The notes under the pieces were generated by a model. The model was not told the DNA's origin and ran no database searches. It saw nothing but the letters and a program-made list of their open reading frames with translations. From contig NC_053496.1 in the NCBI RefSeq assembly GCF_905171775.1, forward strand, positions 182,803,759 through 182,867,758: DNA of 64,000 nucleotides. Reading direction: 5' to 3'. The first letter of the stretch is position 1. Every line of letters starts with the position of its first letter. Positions 43,534 through 53,608 of this stretch are shown piece by piece. The translations under genes were made by a program, and so were the position numbers. The stretch comes from Rana temporaria. Taxonomy: Eukaryota; Chordata; Amphibia; Anura; Ranidae.

Positions 43534-44504
43534 TAGATGGACGGGAGATGAGGAAAACCTCAGAGGATTGTCTCACTTTGTCTCCAGACTGTAAAGTAGA
43601 AGATGAGGACATCACACAGTATAGTCCAGGAGAAAACCCGACTACCTCAAATGTCCATCCGGCACCAAACAGTGTAGATGGACCATCGTATTCCTCTTAT
43701 CCTGAGGAACCTCAGACTGTGCGGGATGGTGCCGGACCATCGTATTCCTCTTATCCTGAGGAACCTCAGACTGTGCGGGACGGTGCCATCCTTCCAAAGG
43801 ATATGAGATTTTCCTGTAGTGAGTGCGGGAAGTGTTTCCGTTTTAAATCCAGACTTATTGTGCATAAAAAATCTCATACAGGTGAGAATCCACATTCCTG
43901 TCCTGAGTGCGGAAAAGTTTGTTTAACAAAGTCCCACCTTTCTACACATCAGAGATTTCACACCGGTGAGAAGCCATATTCCTGTCCTGAGTGCGGGAAA
44001 AGTTTTTCAGTGAAGTCACATCTTAACGCACATCAGAGATCGCATACAGGTGAGAAGCCGTATTCCTGCCCTGTGTGCGGAAAATGTTTCTCTGTGAAGT
44101 CACATCTTAACACACATCAGAGATTGCACACGGGAGAGAAGCCGTATTCCTGTCCTGTGTGTGGGAAATGTTTCTCAAGGAATTCACATCTTAACATACA
44201 TCATAGATTGCACACAGGGGAGAAACCGTATTCATGTCATGAGTGCGGTAAAAGTTTTACAGTGAAGTCGCACCTTAGCACACATCAGAGATTGCACACG
44301 GGGGAAAAGCCATATTCCTGTTCTGTGTGCGGGAAATGTTTTTCAGACAAGTCCTCTCATAACAGACATCAGAAGTTGCACACAGGTGAGAAGACACTTT
44401 CCTGTTATGAGTGCGGGAAATGTTTTTCACAGAAGTCCAATCTTTACAGACATCAGAAATCACACTCGGGAAGAAGTTCCTATTCTGAAATTATTATCCT
44501 ATAA
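43534..44504 (+). CDS. Gene 4: final exon, eight C2H2 zinc fingers
   Basis: Probably the DNA-binding part of a KRAB-type zinc-finger protein whose KRAB box is damaged. The exon starts after tctattttag. VDGREMRKTSEDCLTLSPDC and EDEDITQYSPGEN form the spacer, followed by two 18-residue repeats (GPSYSSYPEEPQTVRDGA), then eight fingers. Contact residues: F-S-R-V, T-S-H-T, V-S-H-A, V-S-H-T, R-S-H-I, V-S-H-T, D-S-S-R and Q-S-N-R. Finger 2 has Cys-Leu where the core Phe is expected. Finger 7 has His for the core Leu. Ends SGRSSYSEIIIL. Whole model: 41896-41991, 42078-42333, 42448-42545, 42667-42808, 43534-44504; about 520 residues in frame. Confidence 0.92.
43680..43787 (+). repeat. 54-bp coding repeat, 2 copies (gene 4)
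   Basis: Two in-frame copies of GPSYSSYPEEPQTVRDGA between spacer and fingers. Genes 5 and 6 have about 6.4 and 13 copies. Confidence 0.9.
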
Positions 44505-44569
44505 AACCTCATATATGTCCATAAATTAAATGTTGTATACAAATTCATATGTATCCAAATACCAATATA

Positions 44570-45455
44570 CACTAAATTACCAAAAGTATTGGGTCACCTG
44601 CCTTTACACGCACATGAACTTTAATGGCATCCCAATCTTAGTCCGTAGGGTTCAATATTGAGTTTGCTTACCCTTTGCAGCTTCATCTTTTTTTTGGGAA
44701 GGCTGTCAACAAAGTTTAGGAGGGTGTCTATGGGATTGATTCGACCATTCTTCCAGAAGCGCATTTGTGAGGTCAGGCACTGATGTTGGATGAGAAGGCC
44801 TGGCTCGCAGTCTCCGGTCTAATTCATCCCAAAGGTGTTCTATGGGGTTGAGGTCAGGACTCTGTGAAGGCCAGTCAAGTTCCTCCACCCCAAACTCGCT
44901 CATCCATGTCTTTATGGACCTTGCTTTGTGCACTGGTCCAAATCGTTTGGTGGAGGGGGGGGCTCTTAGGGTGTGGGGTTGTTTTTCAGGGGTTGGGCTT
45001 GGCTCCTTAGTTCCAGTGAAGGGAACTCCTAAGGTGTCAGCATACCAAGACATTTTGAACAATTCCATGTTCCCAACTTTGTGGGAACAGTTTAGTGGTG
45101 GCCCCTTTCTGTTCCAACTTGACTGCGCACAAGTGCACAAAGCAAGGTCCATAAAGACATGAATGAGCAAGTTTGGTGTGGAGGAACTTGACTGGCCTGC
45201 ACAGAGTACTGACCTGAACCCCATAGAACACCTCCTCGTTCAATATCAGTGGCTCACCTCACAAATGCGCTTCTGGAAGGATGTTCAAACATCTCCATAG
45301 ACACCCTCCTAAACCTTGTGGCCTTCCCAGAAGAGTTGAAGCTGTTATAGCTGCAAAGGGTGGGCCGACTCAATATTGAACACTACGGACTAAGACGCCA
45401 TTAAAGTTTATGTGTGTGTAACGGCAGGTGTCCCAATACTTTTGGTAATATAGTG
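44570..45455. mobile_element. Palindromic Tc1/mariner derivative (two 3' halves)
   Basis: Ends CACTAAATTACCAAAAGTAT and ATACTTTTGGTAATATAGTG are flanked by TA. The left arm encodes the Tc1 transposase C-terminus on the minus strand (SPDLNPIEHLWDEL, the final catalytic Glu region). The right part encodes transposase on the plus strand (LRVWGCFSGVGLGSLVPVKG then VHKARSIKT), ending in a 3' terminus again. No intact transposase. Gene 5's flank has the empty site. Confidence 0.82.
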
Positions 45456-45967
45456 TATATAAGATGCAATTACAAATATAGTGCAACATTTTCTCCAAAA
45501 AGTGCTCTATGCGTCTCATAAATGATACAAGTGCAAATGTCCACTTTCAGTATTTTTTTATTTTATTTATTATTATTATTTATTTTTCCATATTCAAAAA
45601 CACTTTACAGTTTTATTACATTCAATCCTTAAATGTTCTGATTAAAAAATAAAGTGCTCATTCAATGTGTCGTCTCTTTCACTGTCCGTCACCATGTGGC
45701 TGTCCTCCACCTTCACTCCTCAAGAGATAGTTTGACCTTTTTAGCCCTGGGTCAACTTGCGCTCATAGAAAATAACAGGGGTTTCTACCATTCCTCCACT
45801 TCGTATTCCACCAGGGTCATCCACTGGAGATGGGCCAAACACCCCCCGGTTCGGTTCCCACCAGAACTCTCGAACATTATCAAAGTTTAGACCTGACCGA
45901 CGAACCCTAATAAAGTCTATGGGACCGAACTTGGAAAATCAAGAGTCCCCATTTTTGTGAAGGCTTA
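45456..45967. other. 3' flank of gene 4 shared with gene 5
   Basis: AGTGCAACATTTTCTCCAAA and AAAGTGCTCATTCAATGTG also occur at about 57030-57135 after gene 5, so it is part of the duplicated block. AATAAAGTGC near 45648 could be a distal poly(A) signal. Confidence 0.5.
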
Positions 45968-46518
45968 TGCCGCGTACACACAACCGTTTTTCGCGATGTG
46001 AATTTTTTTTTTTAATGCCGTTAAAAACGATCGTGTGTGGGCTCCAGAGCATTTTTTACGACGTTAAAAATGGGCATTAAAAATTTAGAACATGCTCTAA
46101 ATTTTCCCGTCGTTTTTCACGTTGTCATTTTTAACGTCTTAAAAACCGGTCGTGTGTAGGCTTTAACGACGTGAAAATAACGCGCATGCTCAGAAGCAAG
46201 TTATGAGACGGGAGCGCTCGTTCTGGTAAAACTACCATTCGTAATGGAGATAGCACATTCATCACGCTGTAACAGACTGAAAAGCGCTGAATCGTCTCTT
46301 ACCAAACTTTTACTAACACGAAAGCAGCCCCAAGGGTGGCGCCATCCGAATGGAACTTCCCCTTTAAGTGCCATCGTACGTGTTGTACGTCACCACGCTT
46401 TGCTAGAGCATTTTTTTTTCACGATCGTGTGTAGGCAAGGCAGGCTTAACAATAATCGGGTTGAAAAAAAATGTTGTTTTTTCTAGACCATTAAAAATGG
46501 TCGTGTGTACGCGGCATT
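45968..46518. mobile_element. MITE with ATGCCGCGTACACA ends
   Basis: ATGCCGCGTACACACAACCG at the left and GGTCGTGTGTACGCGGCAT at the right. Internal GTCGTTAAAAACG words. Clearest copy of the 3905-4330 family. Confidence 0.78.
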
Positions 46519-46589
46519 ATATGCAAGTTATTGGCCATAAAAATGGTCCAGGTACTGCCCTGGGGGACATGTATCAATGCAATTTTTTT

Positions 46590-48567
46590 TTTTTAAAAGG
46601 ATTGTTTTTAAAGGCGCAGTGATTTCAATGATGCTACAATGAAACAATGAAAATTTCCTTTTAATATAGTGCCTGGGGAGGTCCCCTTAGTCTGTCTGTC
46701 AGGTGGCACATCTTTACCATGTATAGAACCTGCTGCAGCAAAACTTCCAAGTATAAAGAAAAAAAATTAAATTTCAATTGATTTTCTCTGCAATCTTTTT
46801 TTTATTTGGACAAGTTTGAATTTAGATGCTGGGTTCATAGGACAATTCAGGCGGGGGGGGGGGGGGTGTAGGGTGAGCTGACAAATCTCACATCATTACC
46901 ACCAGCTGTATGGAGACGTGGTGGCAAAAAAGCAAGCAGAGTTACCCAGTGTGCTGTGAACAAAATATATCATCCCTGACTGCTTGCTGGACCACGTGTT
47001 GGCAGTAACGTGGACCTTGTGGCTGACTGCCTTGCCCAACATGCCAACACATTGCCTTCCACGTGATGGTACAGAGCTGGAATGGCCTTACGTGCAAAGA
47101 AATGGTGACTGGGAACCTGCCATTGTGGTACTGCACATTCTGCAAATTCACAGAATCTACCAGATGGAAAGGCGTTATAAAGCCAGCAATTTGGAAAAGT
47201 TGGAATGTAGATGCTGGGCACGTGGGTGGCAGGGAGTGTATTTTTTTTTTTTTTTTGCTGCAGCAGCTGCCTGCTATACTCTACAGCTGGTGGTGTGCTG
47301 CCAGGACCTGGGGCACCCTGTGCTATACCTTCATCCCTGTCGGTGGAAGCTGCGAAGAGGTCATGAGATATAGTGGGTGTAGACCAGAAAGGCGGGGAGT
47401 GTGTCCCTTGTGTGTGGCTTTTAGGTGCTCTTGCCATTGGGCTGAGTGTGTGAGAGGTTAAATGCCTTGTCCAGCATGTGGTACCCAAATGGCTGGTGTT
47501 TTTGCCACGCTTGTTCTGCTTAAGGCAAAGTTTACAAATTGCAACAGTGCGATCGGCTGCACATGTACTAAAAAAGGCCCAGACAGCTGAGCTGTGGGAG
47601 GGAATTGGCCAGGAGATACTGTAAGAGCTCTACAATGTGATGGAATAGGGTGGCTAATCTCTACTCTTCCACGATGGATGCCTCAATGGGGTTGTGCCTC
47701 AACCTCACTTTGCTCTATCTGGCACCCAAATCACGTCAGTGACCTCATTATCACTGGAGAAAACTTGGCAATATGCTGCAACTGGGGGAACATGACTGCC
47801 AATTTGTGTACCAGTGTTCTCCCCTCTATATAGGCTCACGTTCCTACCTTCCTCAACCTCAGAACCAAGATCTTAATCAAGTAATGGCTATGCATCCTTA
47901 TCATCACTGGAGCCAACTTGGCAATACGCTAAGGCTGGGGGAACATGAATGCCAATTTGTTGTCTACCAGTATTCTCCCCTCTCTGTAGGCTCATGTTCC
48001 TGCCTTCCTCAACCTCATCCTTAAGAACCAACATCAGAAACAAGTAATGGCTGTGCATTGTCCAGGAGCAAGTGGCTGACGCTGTGTTCAAATAATTCAG
48101 CTGACTCATCCATGCCTGATGCTGGGGCTATGTCAGGAATAGCTGTGGGCAAGGAAGCAGAATAAGCAGCTTTGGCAGCTATAGTGGACTGCGCACTAGT
48201 CTCTGCTTGGGTTATGGAAGATGAGGATGGTTTAGTAGGCAGTCCACCACCTCCTCTGCATGCTGTGGCTAGATGGCATGGGCAATATAAACACTAGAGA
48301 AATTATGCCCTGTCTGAAGACTGACCATGTCCACCTTTGCCTGTCCACACATATGCTGCTGGCCCCCTCACAGTGCCATGGGAACGTCTGCCTCTTTATG
48401 TTGGCCTACCAGACACAATGGTGGGGGCTTATTACCCAAATTCAATACACAATATTTATTTATAAATGTATATACACTACACTATATTAACACTACACTC
48501 AGAGTCAAAAGTTATGTTATGCAGTGTTAAATACTGCACTACACTATACTCAGAATCACAATTTTTT
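46590..48567. other. Unidentified repetitive DNA
   Basis: Holds only broken frames. A ~150-bp stretch is duplicated in tandem (about 47745-47890 and 47900-48055: CTTGGCAATA..GC, GGGGGAACATGA, TTCTCCCCTCT). It has the look of an old DNA transposon, but I cannot name the family. Confidence 0.4.
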
Positions 48568-48840
48568 CTATTGAAAAGCCTGTGGCGTGTAAAACACAAC
48601 CCAAAAACTCCACCCCGTGCAGAAAAAATGTGCACACACATAAAGAGTGAAACACAAAAACGTGCAACGGGTGCTGCGTCAAGTGGTCCTCCTGTGAGGA
48701 AGGACCTGACCCTGATCCCCCGGGGCGTCAGGCTCCAGACAGGGACTGAGGTACTCAAGTGGTTCGAGCAGCCAAAGCCGACACGGACCCCATTCCTTGA
48801 AGGGTCTGCCGAAACAGAACCCTCCCAGAATTTGTGCTAG
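48568..48840 (-). mobile_element. A-tailed retroposon, copy 3 (minus)
   Basis: The complement carries GGTTCTGTTTCGGCAGACCC and the GGCGTGTAAAACACAAC-side 3' end seen in 25950-26325. It lies just before the gene 5 promoter half. Confidence 0.55.
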
Positions 48841-49827
48841 GAACCCTGGCTGATAAAGTCTGGACTAGGCAGTAATATATTTCTACCCCTCTAGGTGGGA
48901 GTGGAGATGACCCCCATCTATACGTGTAGCACTACCCCCCGAAGGAGCTGCTGCTTTGTTTTTGGTGACATGTTACCTCTTTATCTCTGCCGTCTAGGGT
49001 ACTGGATGAGAGCTGTAATAAAGTCAATGTCCACACGACAGGTGTCTTTTCTGTGCTTTTATTACCCAGCCGGGTAAAAACGATAGAAGAAATGGGAATG
49101 GGGGATTCAGGGTTAACTGGTACTGGAAACAGTCCTGCTCCCAAAGACAAACTTCTTCGCCACTCTAGCCAGAGTGGGTATAGTGCACCTGGATAGGCCT
49201 CTCTCACCAGCCTAGCAGCCAGAGTGTCACTCGGAAACTTTAGGTTGAAGTCTCTGCCACATACCCTCCTAAAGTTGGAGATAATCTCGCTCCAAAACCC
49301 TTCTCAACTGGATTTGGCACCCGGATCTCCTTCTAACAGCTTTAGTTACGTCAGGAAACTGGTAGGCGACCATCGTACAGCCTCTCAGATTCGAAGTGTC
49401 CTTCGATGAGCAAATAGGCCTCTCCTGTGACACCAGCCTCGTGCTTGGTGTCCCTCAGACAGGTTCTCCTTCAACCGGCTTCCTCCCACTTTGGACGGAC
49501 CACTTGCAGTTTGTAGACTCAGTCTGCCTACTGAGTCTATGAGGTAGATTAATGCTCCGGACCAACGTGGTCCCGGAGCCAGAAACACTGCGACACACAC
49601 CCCGGCCAAGAAGGCCACACACGGGGTGGTGGGACGACTGCCCAGGTGGAGAGCGGCAGGGCGACGATGCCCAACCAATGACGTCTGCCCCTAAATACCC
49701 CTCCCCAGCATGCACAGCGAGGCGATCAACCCTCCTGATTGGCTGCCGAGGAGAAGTATCCACACAACCCTGACTCCTACTGCTGCCACCTACCGTCTGG
49801 GGGGTGCCTGAAGTCCACCAGACACTA

Positions 49828-50405
49828 GGGTGCCCACGTGTCCCGGATTGCCCGGCACTGTCCCGCAATTGACATGTCTGTCCCTGGTCCCGGGCACCTT
49901 CATTCCGGGACAATACAATGTCCCGAAATGAAATAGAGGACACAGTTACCCCCTACTAACTAGTAACTACATTTACGGAACTGGTTGCTAGGACTAGCAC
50001 TGCCTGGCGTCTTGCAACCAGTGACAATTTACTCTCAGACAGTGAGGCCGGGAGCGAGGCTTGCGCCTAGTGCAGCACTACTATACCCACCCACCTCGGC
50101 ACCTCCTCCTCCGGCACCTAGTGGTAAGCAGCAGGGACTGGTGTGATCTTCACTCTCCAGATAGTGACTCCACTCCTTTCCTGTAATGCACAGGGCTCAT
50201 GCAAAGGGAGTGACAGCAGTATTATGGGTGGCAAGCGGCACTGCATCTGATGGCAAGTGGCACATTCAGCTGACAAATAACCCACTGCCAAATTCCCCAT
50301 CAACCCCCGAGACTACATTTCCCCCATCCCCCCTCATCTTTTTTTGGGGAAGGTGAGGGGGAGGGGGTGTCCCTGAATGGCAGTTTGGAAATGTGGTCAC
50401 CCTAG
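49828..50405. mobile_element. MITE with CTAGGGTG ends
   Basis: CTAGGGTGCCCACGTGTCCC and AAATGTGGTCACCCTAG ends, same family as 13786-14224. Confidence 0.55.
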
Positions 50406-50415
50406 TGCACACAGT

Positions 50416-50709
50416 CAGGGGCGGACTGACCATTGAGTCACTCGGGCACTGCCCGAGGGCCCCATGCCACTAGGGGGCCCCATCAGGGTTGCCAGGCTCA
50501 GTAAAACCAGGGACAGTATGTAAAAATCTGTGTTTTTTTTAGATCTGTCCCTGATATGTCCGAAACTGACATGCTTTTAATGTGAAGATCCCACGATTTT
50601 AGCTGCCCTGCCTCTGCACTGCCTCCTGGCGTGGTGGTCATCTGTAAGCCAGAGGGGCCCCATAATCTTCTATTGCCCGGGGGCCCCATGAGTTGTCAGT
50701 CCGCCCCTG
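50416..50709. mobile_element. 294-bp hAT MITE, TSD CACACAGT
   Basis: CAGGGGCGGACTGACC and AGTCCGCCCCTG ends. CACACAGT at 50408-50415 and 50710-50717. Confidence 0.9.
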
Positions 50710-51066
50710 CACACAGTACAGCCAGAGCTGGAACAGAGGCCTCAAATTTAGCTAAATTAACATGGTCAGAGTCAATTAACTCTCTGACCCCCTTCTAAAT
50801 TTACAAGAGCACCTGCTATGAAAGTAGCCAGGCGCTACACAAGGATATACAGTACATACACACACACCGCACAAGTTCGCACTACGAGACGTTTCTCGGG
50901 GATGCAGTTCCTTTGAGCTCCACAAGGTGGTTATCTCATTTCTATCCAGACGGGCAGTCTCTATGGAAGACAGGAAGGTATTTCAGGTACAGACAGGAAG
51001 TTCCGGGTGAGAGGTGAGTTGGGAGGAAGTAGAGAGGAGACATTGCTGGAACTGGCAGCTGAGGAG

Positions 51067-52205
51067 GTAATAAGATTTTATTTTCTATTTACACCCAGTA
51101 ATCCCCGTCATGTCCGTCCTCTTCCTCCATAATCACTGTGATATTTTTTTATCTCCAGCAGATGATGATACACACATATATAGTGTGGGAACCTAGATTA
51201 ACCCCTTCAGGGGCAGATTATTTCCCCCTTTACGGGGTCAAAATAGGGTTGCCACCTGTCCGGGATTCAACCATACAGTCCGGTTTTGAATCCTGTGCCT
51301 GGGTTTCCTCAGTGGCAGCCCCGCAGTGCCAATCCTACTCTCCCCCTCCTGTCGGCTTTCAGTGTTTTTAACTATATTGGTAGGGGGCGCTTTAACTCAC
51401 TGCACAGGCTTAGCATCATCCCCGCCTCCCCCTCCCCCATATCCTCCAGCCTCCCCTTTGTGCAGAGCCCGGGATCGGCTCAGCTCCTGTAAAGGAAGAG
51501 AGGGTGGGTTTGGCAGCATGGAGAACAGTGACAGTGACCTCACAGACATCGGGACTGTGCCGTATTTCTTTATCCCTCTCTGCTACTGTGTGATCCTCCG
51601 ATTCTGCACCGTGACTGGCGCCGATGTGTATGGCTCTGGATGTCTTCATTCCCTACACACCATTCCTTTTTTCTCCAGAGGGAGGAGAGGGCAGCCGTCT
51701 GCAGTCTTCCTGGCCAGTGGTCTCTTTCTTCCAGAGGGGGGTGGGCAGTCCTCCCAGCTGGGGGTCTTTTTTTAACTGGATTGGGGATCCCCCTTATCAT
51801 CCCCCTTCAATCCTCCTACCTGGGAGTCTTATTTACCTGAAGGGGGTTTCCTATGTTGCTGTATGGGGGTCCCCTGTTATCACACACCCCCCCCCCTGCA
51901 GTCCTCCCAGCTGGGGTCTTTAATTGAAGGGGGGTTTCAATGTTCCTGGATGGGGGTGCCATCTTATCACCCCCCCCCCCTCAGTCCTCACAGTTGGAGT
52001 CTTCTTTAACTGGATGGGGGTCCCCTCTTATCAAACCCCCCTGCAGTCCTCCCATTCAGGGGATGGTCCTTAACTGGACGAAGGTGTCGTAGGTCTTTTA
52101 CAACCCCCCCGCCTTCACATCCACATCCTATTATTGTGTGACCAATACCATCCAAATAATTCTTACTTTTATTTCCCAAAGATATTCATCTACAAGGAGA
52201 CCTGT
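51067..52205. other. Gene 5 intron 1 with C-rich degenerate tandem repeat
   Basis: The first ~170 bases match the intron starts of genes 4 and 6. About 51650-52090 repeats GCAGTCCTCCCAGCTGGGG, TCTTTAACTGGATGGGG and TTATCA followed by C runs, at roughly 80-100-base spacing. The 149-codon frame there is not supported. Confidence 0.55.
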
Positions 52206-52298
52206 ATGGAACAAATGAGGATGGAGGAGGACTGGAGTTACATGACTAAGAACATACTAAACCTCACCCTGGAGATCATCTACCTGCTGACTGGAGAG
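52206..52298 (+). CDS. Gene 5: first coding exon
   Basis: MEQMRMEEDWSYMTKNIL to IIYLLTGE, 31 codons, donor GAG|GTGAGG at 52299. Confidence 0.77.
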
Positions 52299-52545
52299 GT
52301 GAGGAGGATTCTGGGAGGTCACATGACATCACTCTTATCTCTATTAATAATACACAGACCTGACCGGGGAGGTGAGGAGGATTCTGGGAGGTCACATGAC
52401 ATCACTTTTATCTCTATTAATAAAACACAGACCTGACCGGAGAGGTGAGGAGGGTTCTGGGAGGTCACATGACATCACTCTTATCTCTATTAATAAAACA
52501 CAAACCTGACCGGAGAGGTGAAGAGGATTCTAACATTCCTATTGG
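52299..52545 (+). repeat. Array of 73-bp donor units (gene 5)
   Basis: Three extra units after the exon-1 donor, each with CTGACCGG(A/G)GAGGTGA. The last has GTGAAGAGG instead of GTGAGGAGG. Confidence 0.87.
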
Positions 52546-52558
52546 TTTTCCAATGCAG

Positions 52559-52693
52559 AATTTTCGTGTTCTGAAGTCTGGTGATTATATGACAATTATA
52601 GTGCCTCCATGTGACTCCCTAAAACCTGAGAGACACAACATGGAGAAGATTCTAGAAGTCACCAAGAAGATGATGGAGCTGCTGACAGGAGAG
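52559..52693 (+). CDS. Gene 5: N-terminal helical exon 2
   Basis: 135 bp, NFRVLKSGDYMTIIVPPCDS to KKMMELLTGE, phase 0, acceptor caatgcag. Confidence 0.82.
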
Positions 52694-52781
52694 GTGAGGA
52701 GGATTCTGGGAATTCTGGGACATTATCCAGTAACAGACAAGGGGTGTGTCTGGATGGTGACTGTATCATTGTGTGTGTCAG

Positions 52782-52905
52782 GTTCCTATAAGGTGTCAGG
52801 ATGTCACTGTCTATTTCTCCATGGAGGAGTGGGAGTATTTAGAAGGACACAAGGATCTCTACAAGGACGTCATGATGGACAATCAGCCGCCCCTCACATC
52901 ACCGG
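52782..52905 (+). CDS. Gene 5: KRAB-A box exon
   Basis: 124 bp, VPIRCQDVTVYFSMEEWEYL and HKDLYKDVMMDNQPPLTSPG. Complete A-box, identical to genes 2 and 3. Confidence 0.88.
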
Positions 52906-53021
52906 GTAAGAGGAGACTTTATTGTAAAGGAGAGAGCAGTACGGAGGCTCCACCTAGATCCCCCATCATCTGATAAACACATAGAAACAATGTATTCAGT
53001 CAGTGTGTGTGTTTCCTACAG

Positions 53022-53119
53022 ATGGATCCAGTAATGGGAACCCACCAGAGAGATGTCCCCGTCCTCTGTATTCCCGGGATTCCACACAGGAAGGTCACAC
53101 CATCCCTTGCCTTAACAAG
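53022..53119 (+). CDS. Gene 5: cassette exon
   Basis: 98 bp, DGSSNGNPPERCPRPLYSRD to TIPCLNK before gtactg. Confidence 0.8.
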
Positions 53120-53196
53120 GTACTGTGTGTATTTTTTATGTGATGCCACAAAATGAAAGCTTATATTTTATATTGTTGATCCTTCTCTTGGTTTAG

Positions 53197-53332
53197 GTTG
53201 AAGATCTGATAGTGATAAAAGTTGAGGTTGAAGAAGAAGAGACGTATGTGAGGGGTGATCAGCAGTCTATGGAGGAGGATGGAATAACGGGGACATTTAT
53301 AGAGGAGGACACTCCTACAGAGATCAGCACAG
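53197..53332 (+). CDS. Gene 5: acidic exon
   Basis: 136 bp, VEDLIVIKVEVEEEETYV to TPTEISTG, phase 1 at gtgggtc. Confidence 0.8.
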
Positions 53333-53608
53333 GTGGGTCATTAATACTAAATCCATTCCTCCACCCATCCTGTAATCCCCTCATCACTGTCACTCCTATA
53401 AAAGACAGTTCTCGTTGTTTCCTCACTCTCTGACTAAGGTCCATGAATAAAGAAATGATCTGGTAGGAGATCAGAGGACCCATTTACTAGTTACCTTGAG
53501 AGGGGGAATTGTAAGATCCTCAGAGACAAAGCTGCCTGATGTGGGCGGAGTCCTGGTTTAGGGGAACCAATCAGCTCATGTCTAGTAATCTTTGTATTTC
53601 TATTTTAG

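Larger units (their letters stand above)
48921..50842. mobile_element. 1.9-kb composite insertion with TGTAGC/GCTACA ends
   Basis: Begins GTGTAGCACTACCCCC and ends CCAGGCGCTACAC, short inverted ends. AATAAAGTCAATGTCC near 49018 looks like a poly(A) region, so an LTR-like origin is possible. The target duplication is not clear. It contains two further elements (49828-50405 and 50416-50709). Confidence 0.55.
48866..51066 (+). promoter_or_regulatory. Gene 5: promoter and non-coding first exon, split by insertion
   Basis: The upstream half (GGCAGTAATATATTTCTAC to CCATCTATAC, 48866-48920) and downstream half (AAGGATATACAGTACATAC at 50843 to the GAG|GTAATAAG donor at 51066) are contiguous in the other paralogues. 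A 1.9-kb insertion separates them. The GGAAGT cluster (CAGACAGGAAGTTCCGGG) and the first exon are intact downstream of it. Confidence 0.65.

Noticed and set aside
46984..47488. 172-codon minus and 129-132-codon plus frames
   Set aside because: Overlapping frames in unidentified repetitive DNA. No domain could be supported.
51326..51923. 149-codon frame in gene 5 intron 1
   Set aside because: It covers a C-rich degenerate repeat inside an intron and is not shared with paralogues.
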